A stretch of DNA of 64,000 bases from Bacteroidales bacterium UBA4295. Lineage in GTDB: Bacteria > Bacteroidota > Bacteroidia > Bacteroidales > Paludibacteraceae. Positions 40,360 through 49,084 of this stretch are shown in pieces (the stretch's first letter is position 1; each line of letters opens with the position of its first letter). The notes beneath the pieces are model-generated. The model searched no databases. It saw only the letters and a program-made list of their open reading frames with translations, and was not told the DNA's origin. The position numbers were made by a program, and so were the translations under genes. The DNA is taken from contig DGVB01000018.1 of assembly GCA_002395805.1 (NCBI GenBank), forward strand, positions 28,492-92,491. The letters are read 5' to 3'.

Positions 40360-43300
40360 ATGCAAAACAAAGGACTTGTTAGATTCATGGCGGTGTGCCT
40401 TGCATTGGTATGCGCCTTTTATCTGTCGTTCTCTTTGGTAACGAGTCATTATGACAAGAAGGCCAAAGAGTACGCGGCAGGTGACGATGTAAAAGAGTAC
40501 CAGTATTTGGACTCTATTGCAGCTAAGAAAGTTTGGTTTGGCTACACGCTCAAGGAGTGCCGTGAGAAAGAGATCAATCTTGGTCTTGACCTCAAGGGCG
40601 GTATGAACGTGACCATGGAGGTATCTGTACCGGACATCCTCGACGCATTGAGCGGCCACAACGAGACTCCGAATTACAAAGAGGCTCTGGCTCGTGCGAA
40701 ACAGAAACAAAAATCCAGCGGTGCTGATTTCGTAACGCTTTTCATCGAGTCGTATAACGAAGTAGACCCGAATGGTCAGTTGGCATCTATTTTCTCTACA
40801 TTTGAGCTCAAAGACAAAGTGACGCTCAATTCGACCAACGCAGAGGTGGAGAAAGTGATCCGCGAGGAGGTTGACGGTGCTATCAACAACTCGTTCAACG
40901 TACTCCGTACCCGTATTGACCGTTTCGGTGTTGTTCAGCCGAACATCCAGAAGCTGTCCCAGCCGGGCCGTATCCTGATTGAGCTGCCGGGTATTAAAGA
41001 GCCGGAGCGTGTACGTAAACTGCTTCAGGGTTCTGCTAACCTGGAGTTCTGGGAGACCTATGAGGCATCCGAGTTACTGCCGATGCTGGCTCAGATTAAC
41101 CGTGAGTTCGCGGCATCTGAAGTACAAAGTGACGAAGTACAAAGTACAAAGGAAGAGGCTCCGAAAGCAGAAGAAGCTCCGAAAGCTGAGAGCGATGAAC
41201 TCGCAGAATTGTTAGGAGATTCCGCTGCCGCTGCAGAGGCTGACCAAGCTGCTCAAATCGCTGAGTACAAGAAAAACAACCCGCTCTTCGCAATCCTCAA
41301 TCCGTCTGTTAATCAGGCAGGACAGGCATATCGCGGACCGGTGGTAGGTACTGTTCACTACGTAGATACCGCTAAGGTCAATGCCATGCTGAACTCGCAG
41401 ATTGCAAAAGCTATTCTGCCGCGCGACGCACGTTTCTATTGGACGGTTAAGGCTATTGACGAGGCAGGTAGTTATTTCAACCTCGTAGCTTTGAAAGCGC
41501 AGCGTGACGGCCGTGCTTCTCTCGAAGGCGATGTCATCACCGACGCACGCGCGGATTTCTCGCAACTGAGCGCATATGCAAACGTATCTATGTCGATGAA
41601 CGCTGAGGGCGCTAAGACATGGCAGCGTTTGACCAAAGACAATATCGGCAAATCCGTAGCTATCGTCCTCGACGGATACGTTTATTCGTTCCCGACCGTA
41701 CAGAGCGAGATTGCCGGCGGTAACAGCCAGATCACCGGTAACTTCACCGTAGAAGAGGCAAAAGACTTGGCTAACACCCTCAAATCCGGTAAGATGCCGG
41801 CTCCTGCCCGCATCATCGAGGAGAGCGTGGTTGGTCCGTCCCTCGGTCGTGAGGCTATCCAGTCCGGTCTCTGGTCCTTCGTGCTCGGCTTCGTACTGAT
41901 CCTCATCTACATGATCTTCTACTATGGCTGGATTCCGGGTCTCATCGCCGATGCCGCGTTGTTGTGCAACGTGTTCCTGCTGCTCGGTATCCTTGCTTCC
42001 TTCTCCGCAGTGCTCACACTGCCGGGTATCGCCGGTATCGTCCTGACAATGGGTACCGCCGTGGATGCCAACGTGCTGATCTACGAGCGTATCCGTGAGG
42101 AGTTGCGCGCAGGTAAAGGCATGAGAAAAGCTATTGAAGATGGTTTCAAAGGTGCCATTAGCGCCATCGTCGATGCGAACGTAACTTCGTTCCTCACCGG
42201 TGCCATCTTGGCTATCTTCGGTACCGGTCCTATCAAGGGCTTCGCCGTTACCTATATGATCGGTATTATCTCCTCGTTCCTCACCGCTGTGTTCATCACG
42301 CGTCTCTTGCTCGAGGATTACGCTAAGAATGAGAACGCTAAGGAACTGAGCTTCACCACCAAACTGATGAAGAACTTCCTCCAGAACGTACATTTCGATT
42401 TCGTCAATGCACGCAAGTGGGCTTACTGCCTGTCGGGCGCATTGGTTATCTTCGCTATTCTGGGTCTGGAGCCGCATATCTTCGGTAAACTGAACCTCGG
42501 TATTGACTTCTCCGGAGGACGTAACTATGTTGTCCGTTTCGACCAGAATATCAACACCCAGGATGTACGCGAGAGCCTTGATAAGACTTTCAGCGCTACG
42601 CTGGAGGACGGCGAGCTCTTCTCGCTCAATGTGATTACCTACGGTAACGACGCTAACCAGGTTCGTATCTCTACCAACTATCGTATCCACGAGGAGACCG
42701 CTGAGGCTGACGAGGCTATCGAGGCACTGCTCTACGAGGGATGCAAGCCGTTCCTGGGCGAGGATATAACCTTCAATGATTTCCGTTCGACCGAGTCCAA
42801 CGCAGCTGTAGGTATCATGCAGAGCCAGAAAGTAGGTCCGGCTATCGCCGATGATATCACCACCAGCGCTATCTGGGCTGTCCTCGCTGCGCTTATTGTG
42901 ATCTTCCTCTATATCCTCTTGCGCTTCCGTAACTTCGCATACTCGGTAGGTGCCCTGACAGCTCTTGCGCACGATACCGTTATCGTGCTCGGTCTGTACG
43001 CTATCCTCTGGAAGGTCATGCCTTTCTCCATGGAGATTGACCAGGCATTTATCGCTGCTATCCTGACCGTCATCGGTTATTCGATCAACGATACCGTGGT
43101 TATCTTCGACCGTGTACGCGAGTACAACAAACTCTATCCGAAACGCGAGAAGAAGGTCAATATCAACGACGCTTTGAATAATACGCTCAGCCGTACCTTC
43201 TCAACCTCTATGAGTACATTCGTTGTCCTCCTCGCTATCTTTATCTTCGGTGGCGAGACCATCCAGGGCTTCGTATTCGCACTCTTGGTAGGTGTGATTG

Positions 43301-43398
43301 TAGGTACCTATTCGTCTGTGTTCATCGCTTCGCCGATTGCTTACGATATTCAGCAAGCACAGGCACGTCGTGCGGAGAAGAAAGCAGCTCAAAAATAA
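40360..43398 (+). CDS. secDF: Protein translocase SecDF fusion
   Basis: A 1012-residue fusion of SecD and SecF, the usual form in Bacteroidota. SecD half: N-terminal helix, GLDLKGGMNVTMEVSVPD, the P1 domain with LRTRIDRFGVVQPNIQK, and helices with GIVLTMGTAVDANVLIYERI. SecF half: LNLGIDFSGGRNYVVRF and IGYSINDTVVIFDRVRE. It uses the proton gradient to assist Sec export. A low-complexity insert (SEVQSDEVQSTKEEAPKAEE) in the P1 region contains a GTACAAA-type 7-nt array. clpX follows after 10 nt. Confidence 0.95.
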   Translation: MQNKGLVRFMAVCLALVCAFYLSFSLVTSHYDKKAKEYAAGDDVKEYQYLDSIAAKKVWFGYTLKECREKEINLGLDLKGGMNVTMEVSVPDILDALSGHNETPNYKEALARAKQKQKSSGADFVTLFIESYNEVDPNGQLASIFSTFELKDKVTLNSTNAEVEKVIREEVDGAINNSFNVLRTRIDRFGVVQPNIQKLSQPGRILIELPGIKEPERVRKLLQGSANLEFWETYEASELLPMLAQINREFAASEVQSDEVQSTKEEAPKAEEAPKAESDELAELLGDSAAAAEADQAAQIAEYKKNNPLFAILNPSVNQAGQAYRGPVVGTVHYVDTAKVNAMLNSQIAKAILPRDARFYWTVKAIDEAGSYFNLVALKAQRDGRASLEGDVITDARADFSQLSAYANVSMSMNAEGAKTWQRLTKDNIGKSVAIVLDGYVYSFPTVQSEIAGGNSQITGNFTVEEAKDLANTLKSGKMPAPARIIEESVVGPSLGREAIQSGLWSFVLGFVLILIYMIFYYGWIPGLIADAALLCNVFLLLGILASFSAVLTLPGIAGIVLTMGTAVDANVLIYERIREELRAGKGMRKAIEDGFKGAISAIVDANVTSFLTGAILAIFGTGPIKGFAVTYMIGIISSFLTAVFITRLLLEDYAKNENAKELSFTTKLMKNFLQNVHFDFVNARKWAYCLSGALVIFAILGLEPHIFGKLNLGIDFSGGRNYVVRFDQNINTQDVRESLDKTFSATLEDGELFSLNVITYGNDANQVRISTNYRIHEETAEADEAIEALLYEGCKPFLGEDITFNDFRSTESNAAVGIMQSQKVGPAIADDITTSAIWAVLAALIVIFLYILLRFRNFAYSVGALTALAHDTVIVLGLYAILWKVMPFSMEIDQAFIAAILTVIGYSINDTVVIFDRVREYNKLYPKREKKVNINDALNNTLSRTFSTSMSTFVVLLAIFIFGGETIQGFVFALLVGVIVGTYSSVFIASPIAYDIQQAQARRAEKKAAQK
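41122..41150 (+). repeat. GTACAAA-type heptanucleotide array in secDF
   Basis: GTACAAA, an 8-nt spacer GTGACGAA, then GTACAAA twice. It is in frame and encodes VQSDEVQST in a periplasmic low-complexity insert. Confidence 0.75.
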
Positions 43399-43408
43399 GT
43401 GATTATTC

Positions 43409-44656
43409 ATGGCAAAAGAGCGTAAACCCAACACTTGTTTCTTCTGCGGACAGGTCAAGCCGAATATGTTCTCCGGCATCGGTGATGCATTGATCTGTTC
43501 GGACTGTATAGAAGCGGGATACCAATTGGTACAAAGTCTGCCTAAGAGGGCACGCACCTCTTCTAATGACGACCTGCGAATAGATACATTACCCACTCCG
43601 CAGAAAATCAAAGAATTTCTCGATCAATATGTCATCGGCCAGGAGGAAGCAAAACGCTTCCTCTCGGTCGCTGTGTATAATCACTACAAGCGTCTTTTGC
43701 AAGAAATCACCAACGACGATGTAGAGATCGAGAAGAGTAATATTCTGCTGGTAGGACCTACCGGTACGGGTAAAACGCTATTGGCACGAACGATAGCGAA
43801 AATGCTTAAAGTGCCATTTGCTATCTCCGACGCCACCTCGCTTACACAAGCAGGATACGTAGGAGAGGACGTGGAAAATATTCTAGTCCGGCTGCTGCAG
43901 GACGCCAATTATGATGTTCAGAAAGCGGAGCGAGGCATTGTTTTTCTGGATGAAATTGATAAGATCTCTCGCAAGAGTGAGAATATGTCCATCACCCGCG
44001 ATGTGAGTGGCGAGGGAGTACAGCAAGCATTGTTAAAGATGCTGGAAGGTACAGTGGTGAATGTGCCGCCTCAAGGCGGACGCAAACATCCGGATCAGGA
44101 GTTTATACATGTCAACACCAGCAATATTCTCTTCATATGCGGTGGAGCGTTCGAGGGTATTGAACGCACTATTGCGCAGCGATTGCACACTCAGGTAATT
44201 GGTTTTACTGCCCAGCAGGAGACCGAACATCTGGATAAAAACAACCTGCTCCAATACATAGCTCCACAGGACCTGAAGGCCTACGGACTCATCCCTGAGA
44301 TTATCGGACGTCTACCGGTATTAACGCATCTCGACCCATTGGATCATGATGCACTGCGTGCTATTCTGACGCAGCCTAAAAATGCTTTGACTAAGCAATA
44401 TCAAAAACTGCTGGCGATGGACAATGTGACTCTCTTGTTTGAGAATGAGGCATTAGATTATATCGTGGATAAAGCATTGGAGTATAAACTCGGTGCGCGC
44501 GGTTTACGCGGACTGATGGAAGCTGTGATGACCGATTTGATGTTTGAGTTGCCGAATCATAAAAAAGTCGGTCCGCAGACGTTCACGGTTACAAAAGAAT
44601 ATGCACAACAGAAACTGGCACGAGCAGACTTATTCCGGATGCAGAATGCTGTATAA
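43409..44656 (+). CDS. clpX: ATP-dependent Clp protease ATPase subunit ClpX
   Basis: A 415-residue AAA+ unfoldase. The N-terminal zinc-binding domain has CFFCGQ and CSDCIE (Cys10, 13, 30, 33). Walker A is GPTGTGKT (116-123), Walker [11 protein letters not shown], and the sensor/loop region has [13 protein letters not shown]. It unfolds tagged proteins and feeds ClpP; clpP is not in the window. A hairpin terminator follows. Confidence 0.97.
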   Translation: MAKERKPNTCFFCGQVKPNMFSGIGDALICSDCIEAGYQLVQSLPKRARTSSNDDLRIDTLPTPQKIKEFLDQYVIGQEEAKRFLSVAVYNHYKRLLQEITNDDVEIEKSNILLVGPTGTGKTLLARTIAKMLKVPFAISDATSLTQAGYVGEDVENILVRLLQDANYDVQKAERGIVFLDEIDKISRKSENMSITRDVSGEGVQQALLKMLEGTVVNVPPQGGRKHPDQEFIHVNTSNILFICGGAFEGIERTIAQRLHTQVIGFTAQQETEHLDKNNLLQYIAPQDLKAYGLIPEIIGRLPVLTHLDPLDHDALRAILTQPKNALTKQYQKLLAMDNVTLLFENEALDYIVDKALEYKLGARGLRGLMEAVMTDLMFELPNHKKVGPQTFTVTKEYAQQKLARADLFRMQNAV

Positions 44657-44661
44657 AACAA

Positions 44662-44690
44662 AAACGCGGTCAAAAGCCGCGTTTTTTTTA
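44662..44690 (+). terminator. Terminator of clpX
   Basis: AAACGCGG, loop, CCGCGTTT and a T tract. It may also end the convergent DUF4270 transcript. Confidence 0.9.
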
Positions 44691-44704
44691 TGCCTCTTGG
44701 GTGA

Positions 44705-46141
44705 TCAGAACCCGCTGTAAACGATTTCTAACTTCATACCATTCTTTGCTGATCTGATCTTGGTAGCGGAAACAGTCTGCTGCTGACGGACGGAAGAAAC
44801 AGCAGTGGATGAAGTAGCCGTGGTACTGGTCTTTATCGCTACCGGCACTAATAGCATATTCAATGTAGGATCGTTATTCTCTTTGCGCAGCTGCGTGGTC
44901 AGGAAATCTGACAAATCATAGGTATAGTAATAGGTCGCATTTCCTAATGAATCCGTACCTTGCCTTAAGGTACCAAGGAGTGCACATGTATCCGAAGGTA
45001 ACTCACGCTTCTTAAAGAAACGGTCCATGCTTTGCTCTTTGATCAATAGCATATTTTCTGCCGGCTGCAACCATTCGTTACGCGTGATATCGCTGCTTGC
45101 GCCGGTGAATTTGTTCTCTACCGCTACGCGCACCTCTGCTTTGTTGACATACGGACGCTTGATGGTATCTCCTGTCAGCGGATCCCGCATATGACGCATG
45201 ATAGAATCCGCTATCTGCTTCATCGGGAAACTCAAGCGCGTATATACGCCCGCGGGCGCGATAATATAATTATAGGTGTCGGAATCATTCTGAAGCGTCT
45301 GTATCAGTTGCTGTTTGTCCTCGTAATACAAATGATTGACAGTACGAACCTCTGAATTGGCATAGAAAGCTTTCATATCGTACACGAGTGTATCCTTTCC
45401 GGGTGTTTTCTCGTACTCGAAATGATAAAACACTCCCAATGCTATATCCGATATATTTAATATAGTAGAAGAGCCGAAGGAAGTCTCTAATACCAAACCT
45501 TTGAACTGATCATTGAACTGATCCTGATCCTCAAAACTCTGTATATTCCAGAAATAATCAGCAAAATCATCATTCACTCGCATCCGGACCATCGGCGAAT
45601 ATGTGCCGTCGCTATTTCGGATCGAGTCGAGTTTCTCAGACGCCACTACAATGCGGTGATTCGTCAATATACTCTTCTCATGCGTGCAATAGTCACTGAT
45701 TTTTAGATCGGTAGGATAGACACCCGAATACCGGAATGTCTTTTTGTCCATCATATAGGCATTTATTGCCAGTGGCGAGTCGTCATCCCCTTCCCAACTG
45801 CTGTAGTACATAAACAGGCATACCGAATCCAAACCAAGATTCTTGATTCCTTCTCCGACAGGATATCGGAAACCTTCCGGGCAGGCCAATTGAGTCAGGA
45901 TAGAAGCACGTAAGACTCCATAATTGGTCTCTATCTCGCCCAACAAGAATGAATCAGCCTGCGAAATGATTGCAGCACAGCTATCTATAGCCGAACGGAA
46001 CGCAAATGTATCGGCCAGTACGATAATCTCATCGTCCTCGTCCAAAACAGACATTCCGGTATTCGCTACGTCGTTCTTACAAGCCGAAAACACCGACATG
46101 ACCGCCAATAAACACCCTATATACCATCCAGATTTAGTCAT
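44705..46141 (-). CDS. DUF4270 lipoprotein
   Basis: A 478-residue lipoprotein (signal WYIGCLLAVMSVFSAC). It fits DUF4270: an early FLLGEIETNYGVLRASILTQ, a VCLFMYYSSWEGDDDSPLAI strand pair, and later LVLETSFGSSTILNI. These Bacteroidota proteins are of unknown function and are often encoded beside the GT5-type protein and panC, as here. It overlaps the upstream GT5 gene by 8 nt. The C-terminal Thr/Ser-rich segment (SSTAVSSVRQQQTVSATK) is low in complexity. Confidence 0.8.
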   Translation of the reverse strand: MTKSGWYIGCLLAVMSVFSACKNDVANTGMSVLDEDDEIIVLADTFAFRSAIDSCAAIISQADSFLLGEIETNYGVLRASILTQLACPEGFRYPVGEGIKNLGLDSVCLFMYYSSWEGDDDSPLAINAYMMDKKTFRYSGVYPTDLKISDYCTHEKSILTNHRIVVASEKLDSIRNSDGTYSPMVRMRVNDDFADYFWNIQSFEDQDQFNDQFKGLVLETSFGSSTILNISDIALGVFYHFEYEKTPGKDTLVYDMKAFYANSEVRTVNHLYYEDKQQLIQTLQNDSDTYNYIIAPAGVYTRLSFPMKQIADSIMRHMRDPLTGDTIKRPYVNKAEVRVAVENKFTGASSDITRNEWLQPAENMLLIKEQSMDRFFKKRELPSDTCALLGTLRQGTDSLGNATYYYTYDLSDFLTTQLRKENNDPTLNMLLVPVAIKTSTTATSSTAVSSVRQQQTVSATKIRSAKNGMKLEIVYSGF

Positions 46142-46985
46142 TTTCCTCCTTTGCGCCTAAAAGCTGCTGATAAAACTCCCATTGCTTTTTCGCAGCAGCC
46201 ACTACATCTTCCACTGCCTCATACGGCAAGATAGGTTTACCTTTCGTCTCTGCATAGTTCGCTACTCGCTGATTCACTTTGGGCGTTGCATAGACGATTG
46301 CATCCGAGAAATCCACCGCCAAACGCATCAACTCCTCGTATCCGACAGGGAAGTCTGCTATGCCGCGAACGTCGGTATTGCTGATCCCCTCTATCCGCAG
46401 TTTATCCGCAAACTTCGTCGGGAAAGGCTTCTGGTATTCATTATCATCCAGCATCAAAACGATCTTCGAATTGGCGAAGAATGGTTCGTCATTGTATGCT
46501 TTTTTCAAATAAAGCGGCGCCAATGCACTCATCCAGCCGGAACATACGATAATATCCGGAGTCCAACGCAGTTTTTTGACAGTCTCAATTACACCGCGGG
46601 CAAAGAATATTACACGGTCGTCATTGTCAGCATATTCGGTGCCATGCTCATCCATCACCCCCTTGCGACGATGGAATAAATCATCATTATCGATGAAATA
46701 AATTTGGATTCGGGCTGATTGAATGGATGCTACTTTGATGAGCAGCGGATGGTCCGAATCCTCAATAATCAAGTTCATTCCCGAGAGACGAATCACTTCA
46801 TGTAACTGATTACGACGCTCATTAATCTCTCCGAACTTAGGCATGAACGTACGGGTCTCATAACCATGTCCCTGGAAGTACTCCGGAAGCTGACGATTAA
46901 GCTGACGGATGGGGTTTTCTTCCGCCAAATAAGGGTTTATCTCTTGCGAGATAAATAGGATACGTTTCGGCTCTTTCATAGGCAT
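46134..46985 (-). CDS. Glycogen/starch synthase N-terminal domain protein (GT5-like)
   Basis: A 283-residue protein resembling only the first half of bacterial glycogen synthases: RILFISQEINPYLAEENPIR, FMPKFGEINERRNQLHEVIR, YFIDNDDLFHRRKG and DIIVCSGWMSALAPLYLKKA. The second GT-B half with the nucleotide-sugar site is absent. This short form is conserved in Bacteroidota next to panC, so it is probably not a broken gene, but catalysis as a glycogen synthase is doubtful. The start is taken at ATG 46985 (46979 is also possible); the TTG further up is inside the -7 box. Confidence 0.75.
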   Translation of the reverse strand: MPMKEPKRILFISQEINPYLAEENPIRQLNRQLPEYFQGHGYETRTFMPKFGEINERRNQLHEVIRLSGMNLIIEDSDHPLLIKVASIQSARIQIYFIDNDDLFHRRKGVMDEHGTEYADNDDRVIFFARGVIETVKKLRWTPDIIVCSGWMSALAPLYLKKAYNDEPFFANSKIVLMLDDNEYQKPFPTKFADKLRIEGISNTDVRGIADFPVGYEELMRLAVDFSDAIVYATPKVNQRVANYAETKGKPILPYEAVEDVVAAAKKQWEFYQQLLGAKEEND

Positions 46986-47003
46986 GTGCGCTTTTTCGCA
47001 ATG

Positions 47004-47034
47004 CAAAGGTACAAAAAAATTCCGACATGACGAA
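47004..47034 (-). promoter_or_regulatory. Promoter of the GT5-like gene (weak -33)
   Basis: TACCTTTG ends at 47004. The -33 region reads TTCGTCATGTCGG. Confidence 0.5.
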
Positions 47035-47062
47035 AAAAAATAGACAAAAAGTGACGAAAAAT

Positions 47063-47093
47063 TTTATTTTTCGACAATTTTTGATTAACTTTG
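47063..47093 (+). promoter_or_regulatory. Promoter of panC (weak -33)
   Basis: TAACTTTG at 47086-47093 with no TTG at the expected spacing. The palindromic -33 is missing here. Confidence 0.45.
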
Positions 47094-47134
47094 CACGTTT
47101 TTTGAAAAAATTGTATCGTTTTTAACTCATATCT

Positions 47135-47989
47135 ATGCAAATTATTACTACTAAAAAAGAACTGCTGGCTGTCGTAAAGGCATGCAAACAAGAAAGAAAA
47201 ACAATCGGTTTGGTACCTACTATGGGAGCCCTGCACGAGGGGCACGCCAGTCTCGTCAAAAGAGCGGTCGCAGAGAACAATGTATGCTTCGTTTCCGTCT
47301 TCGTCAACCCGACTCAGTTTAACAACAAAGAGGACCTGGAGAAATACCCCCGGAACATCAACCGGGACGCTGAATTGCTCAGCTCCATCGGAGCGGATTT
47401 TGTCTTTGCGCCCACACCCGAAGAGATGTATTCGCAGGAGGAAATGAGCACTACCTTCCAGTTCGACTTTGCCGGTCTGGACCAAGTGATGGAGGGCAAA
47501 ATGAGACCCGGACATTTCAATGGAGTGGTACAGGTCGTAAGCCGACTCTTCTATCTCGTGCAACCGGACAAAGCGTATTTCGGCGAAAAAGATTTCCAGC
47601 AACTGGCTATCATTCATCACATGGTAGAACGCAGTTCTATGGCCGGCACGTTCGGAAAACTGCAAATCATCGGTTGCCCGATCGTGCGCGAAAAATCAGG
47701 CTTGGCGCTCTCCAGCCGCAACGAAAGACTCTCGCCCGAAGAGAAAGAGACAGCACTGGCTATCTCCAAAACGCTTTTTGAGTCGTTGAAATGGGCAAAA
47801 TCCGCCTCTGTAGCCGAAGTGCAGCAACGGGTGATTGACACCATCAATGCGGTGGAGGGACTCGAAGTGGAATACTACGAAATCGTAGATCAAACCACCC
47901 TGCTCCCAACTAACACGTTTGACCATGCCATCGGATGCGTCACCGTGTATTGTGGACCCGTTCGACTGATTGACAATATCAAATATTGA
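47135..47989 (+). CDS. panC: Pantothenate synthetase
   Basis: A 284-residue enzyme that joins pantoate and beta-alanine using ATP. It carries VPTMGALHEGHASLVKRA with the HIGH-like motif (28-37), VFVNPTQFNNKEDLEKYPR, the binding-site FGEKDFQQL, and REKSGLALSSRN in the KMSKS-like position. Length is normal. panD, often the next gene, does not follow here; an 11-nt repeat array and pdxB do. Confidence 0.96.
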   Translation: MQIITTKKELLAVVKACKQERKTIGLVPTMGALHEGHASLVKRAVAENNVCFVSVFVNPTQFNNKEDLEKYPRNINRDAELLSSIGADFVFAPTPEEMYSQEEMSTTFQFDFAGLDQVMEGKMRPGHFNGVVQVVSRLFYLVQPDKAYFGEKDFQQLAIIHHMVERSSMAGTFGKLQIIGCPIVREKSGLALSSRNERLSPEEKETALAISKTLFESLKWAKSASVAEVQQRVIDTINAVEGLEVEYYEIVDQTTLLPTNTFDHAIGCVTVYCGPVRLIDNIKY

Positions 47990-48006
47990 CTATTTTCTGC
48001 CACTAA

Positions 48007-48050
48007 ATAGGGGTTTGATAGGGATCTTATAGGGGTTATATAGGGGTTTT
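48007..48050 (+). repeat. Four 11-nt direct repeats between panC and pdxB
   Basis: ATAGGGGTTTG, ATAGGGATCTT, ATAGGGGTTAT and ATAGGGGTTTT run end to end and finish eight nt before the pdxB ATG. The period is 11 nt, as in the array at 1396. Confidence 0.9.
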
Positions 48051-48058
48051 GTTGACGT

Positions 48059-49084
48059 ATGAAGATTGTATTTGACCAACATATTCCGTTTTTGGAAGAA
48101 GCCGTAAGAAACGAATGGCCGAAGGTGGAGATTTATCCGATGGAATCGGAGGAAATCACACCTTCCGCCGTTCAGGACGCGGATGTGTTGGTCGTGCGCA
48201 CCAGAACTCAAATCAACGAATCACTTCTGGCGCATTCCTCCGTACGATTAGCCTGCACAGCTACTATCGGATTTGACCATATCGACACCGTTTACTGCGA
48301 AGCACAAGGCATCCGATGGATGTCTTGCCCCGGATGCAATGCACAGGCCGTTTGCGACTATATTGATGAAGCCTTGAATGAATATCTTTCAGCGAACTCC
48401 GTGAGCGGTCTTATAGCGAAGCGATCTTACAGCGAAGCGGTCTTACAGCGAAGCGGTCTCTGTATCGGTATCATCGGTGTCGGACATGTCGGTTCGTTAG
48501 TAGCACAAATGGCGGAGCGCAGAGGCATGCAGGTGCTGCTGAATGATCCTCCGAAAGGAATTGGCGTCTCACTCGATGACATCGCTAAAAACTGCGATAT
48601 CATCACCTTCCATGTCCCGCTCACAAATCACCGGTATCCCACCTTCCATATCTGCGACGAAGCCTTTTTAGATAAATGCAAACCGGGTGCACTAATCATC
48701 AACGCCGCCCGGGGAGGTGTGGTAGATGAGCAGGCTCTGCTGCGAAGCGGACATCCGTATATTCTGGATACATGGGAAAATGAACCGGATATCGACCGCG
48801 AAGTACTTGCTCACGCCCGTCTGGCATCCATGCATATCGCCGGCTACTCCGTGCAAGGGAAACGGAATGCTACACAGATGTGTTTGGATGCTATTGCGGA
48901 ACAGTTCAACCTCCCTAAAATCGATATATCGGGATATCGATATACCGAATTATCGACAAAAAAAGAAGATTCGGCACCCGGATGGCTGTCCCGAATCTCC
49001 TCTGCCTTAAAGAACGATCCTACTGCTTTTGAGTCTCTCCGCAAAGCGTATCCTCTGCGCGGAGAGTTAATCGACAGAGCGTAA
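48059..49084 (+). CDS. pdxB: Erythronate-4-phosphate dehydrogenase
   Basis: A 341-residue D-2-hydroxyacid dehydrogenase of pyridoxal phosphate synthesis. Seen: DADVLVVRTRTQIN, IGFDHIDTVYCEAQGI, the NAD-binding IGIIGVGHVGSLVAQMAERRG, FHVPLTNH, INAARGGVVDEQAL and a HIAGYSVQGKRNATQM C-terminal signature that fits PdxB. An imperfect 16-nt tandem repeat (48404-48460) codes for SGLIAKRSYSEAVLQRSG just before the Rossmann Gly-rich loop. Since 16 is not a multiple of three, each unit is read in a different frame. The 3' end overlaps the convergent peptidase gene by 18 nt. Confidence 0.92.
   Translation: MKIVFDQHIPFLEEAVRNEWPKVEIYPMESEEITPSAVQDADVLVVRTRTQINESLLAHSSVRLACTATIGFDHIDTVYCEAQGIRWMSCPGCNAQAVCDYIDEALNEYLSANSVSGLIAKRSYSEAVLQRSGLCIGIIGVGHVGSLVAQMAERRGMQVLLNDPPKGIGVSLDDIAKNCDIITFHVPLTNHRYPTFHICDEAFLDKCKPGALIINAARGGVVDEQALLRSGHPYILDTWENEPDIDREVLAHARLASMHIAGYSVQGKRNATQMCLDAIAEQFNLPKIDISGYRYTELSTKKEDSAPGWLSRISSALKNDPTAFESLRKAYPLRGELIDRA
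48404..48460 (+). repeat. 16-nt tandem repeat inside pdxB
   Basis: AGCGGTCTTATAGCGA, AGCGATCTTACAGCGA, AGCGGTCTTACAGCGA and a partial AGCGGTCTC: 3.6 units. Part of the unit (GTAGCGGTCTTT) occurs again near 55828. Confidence 0.85.

Noticed and set aside
41212-42972. Minus-strand open frame of 586 codons opposite secDF
   Set aside because: Antisense to strongly conserved SecDF motifs; a by-product of codon bias.
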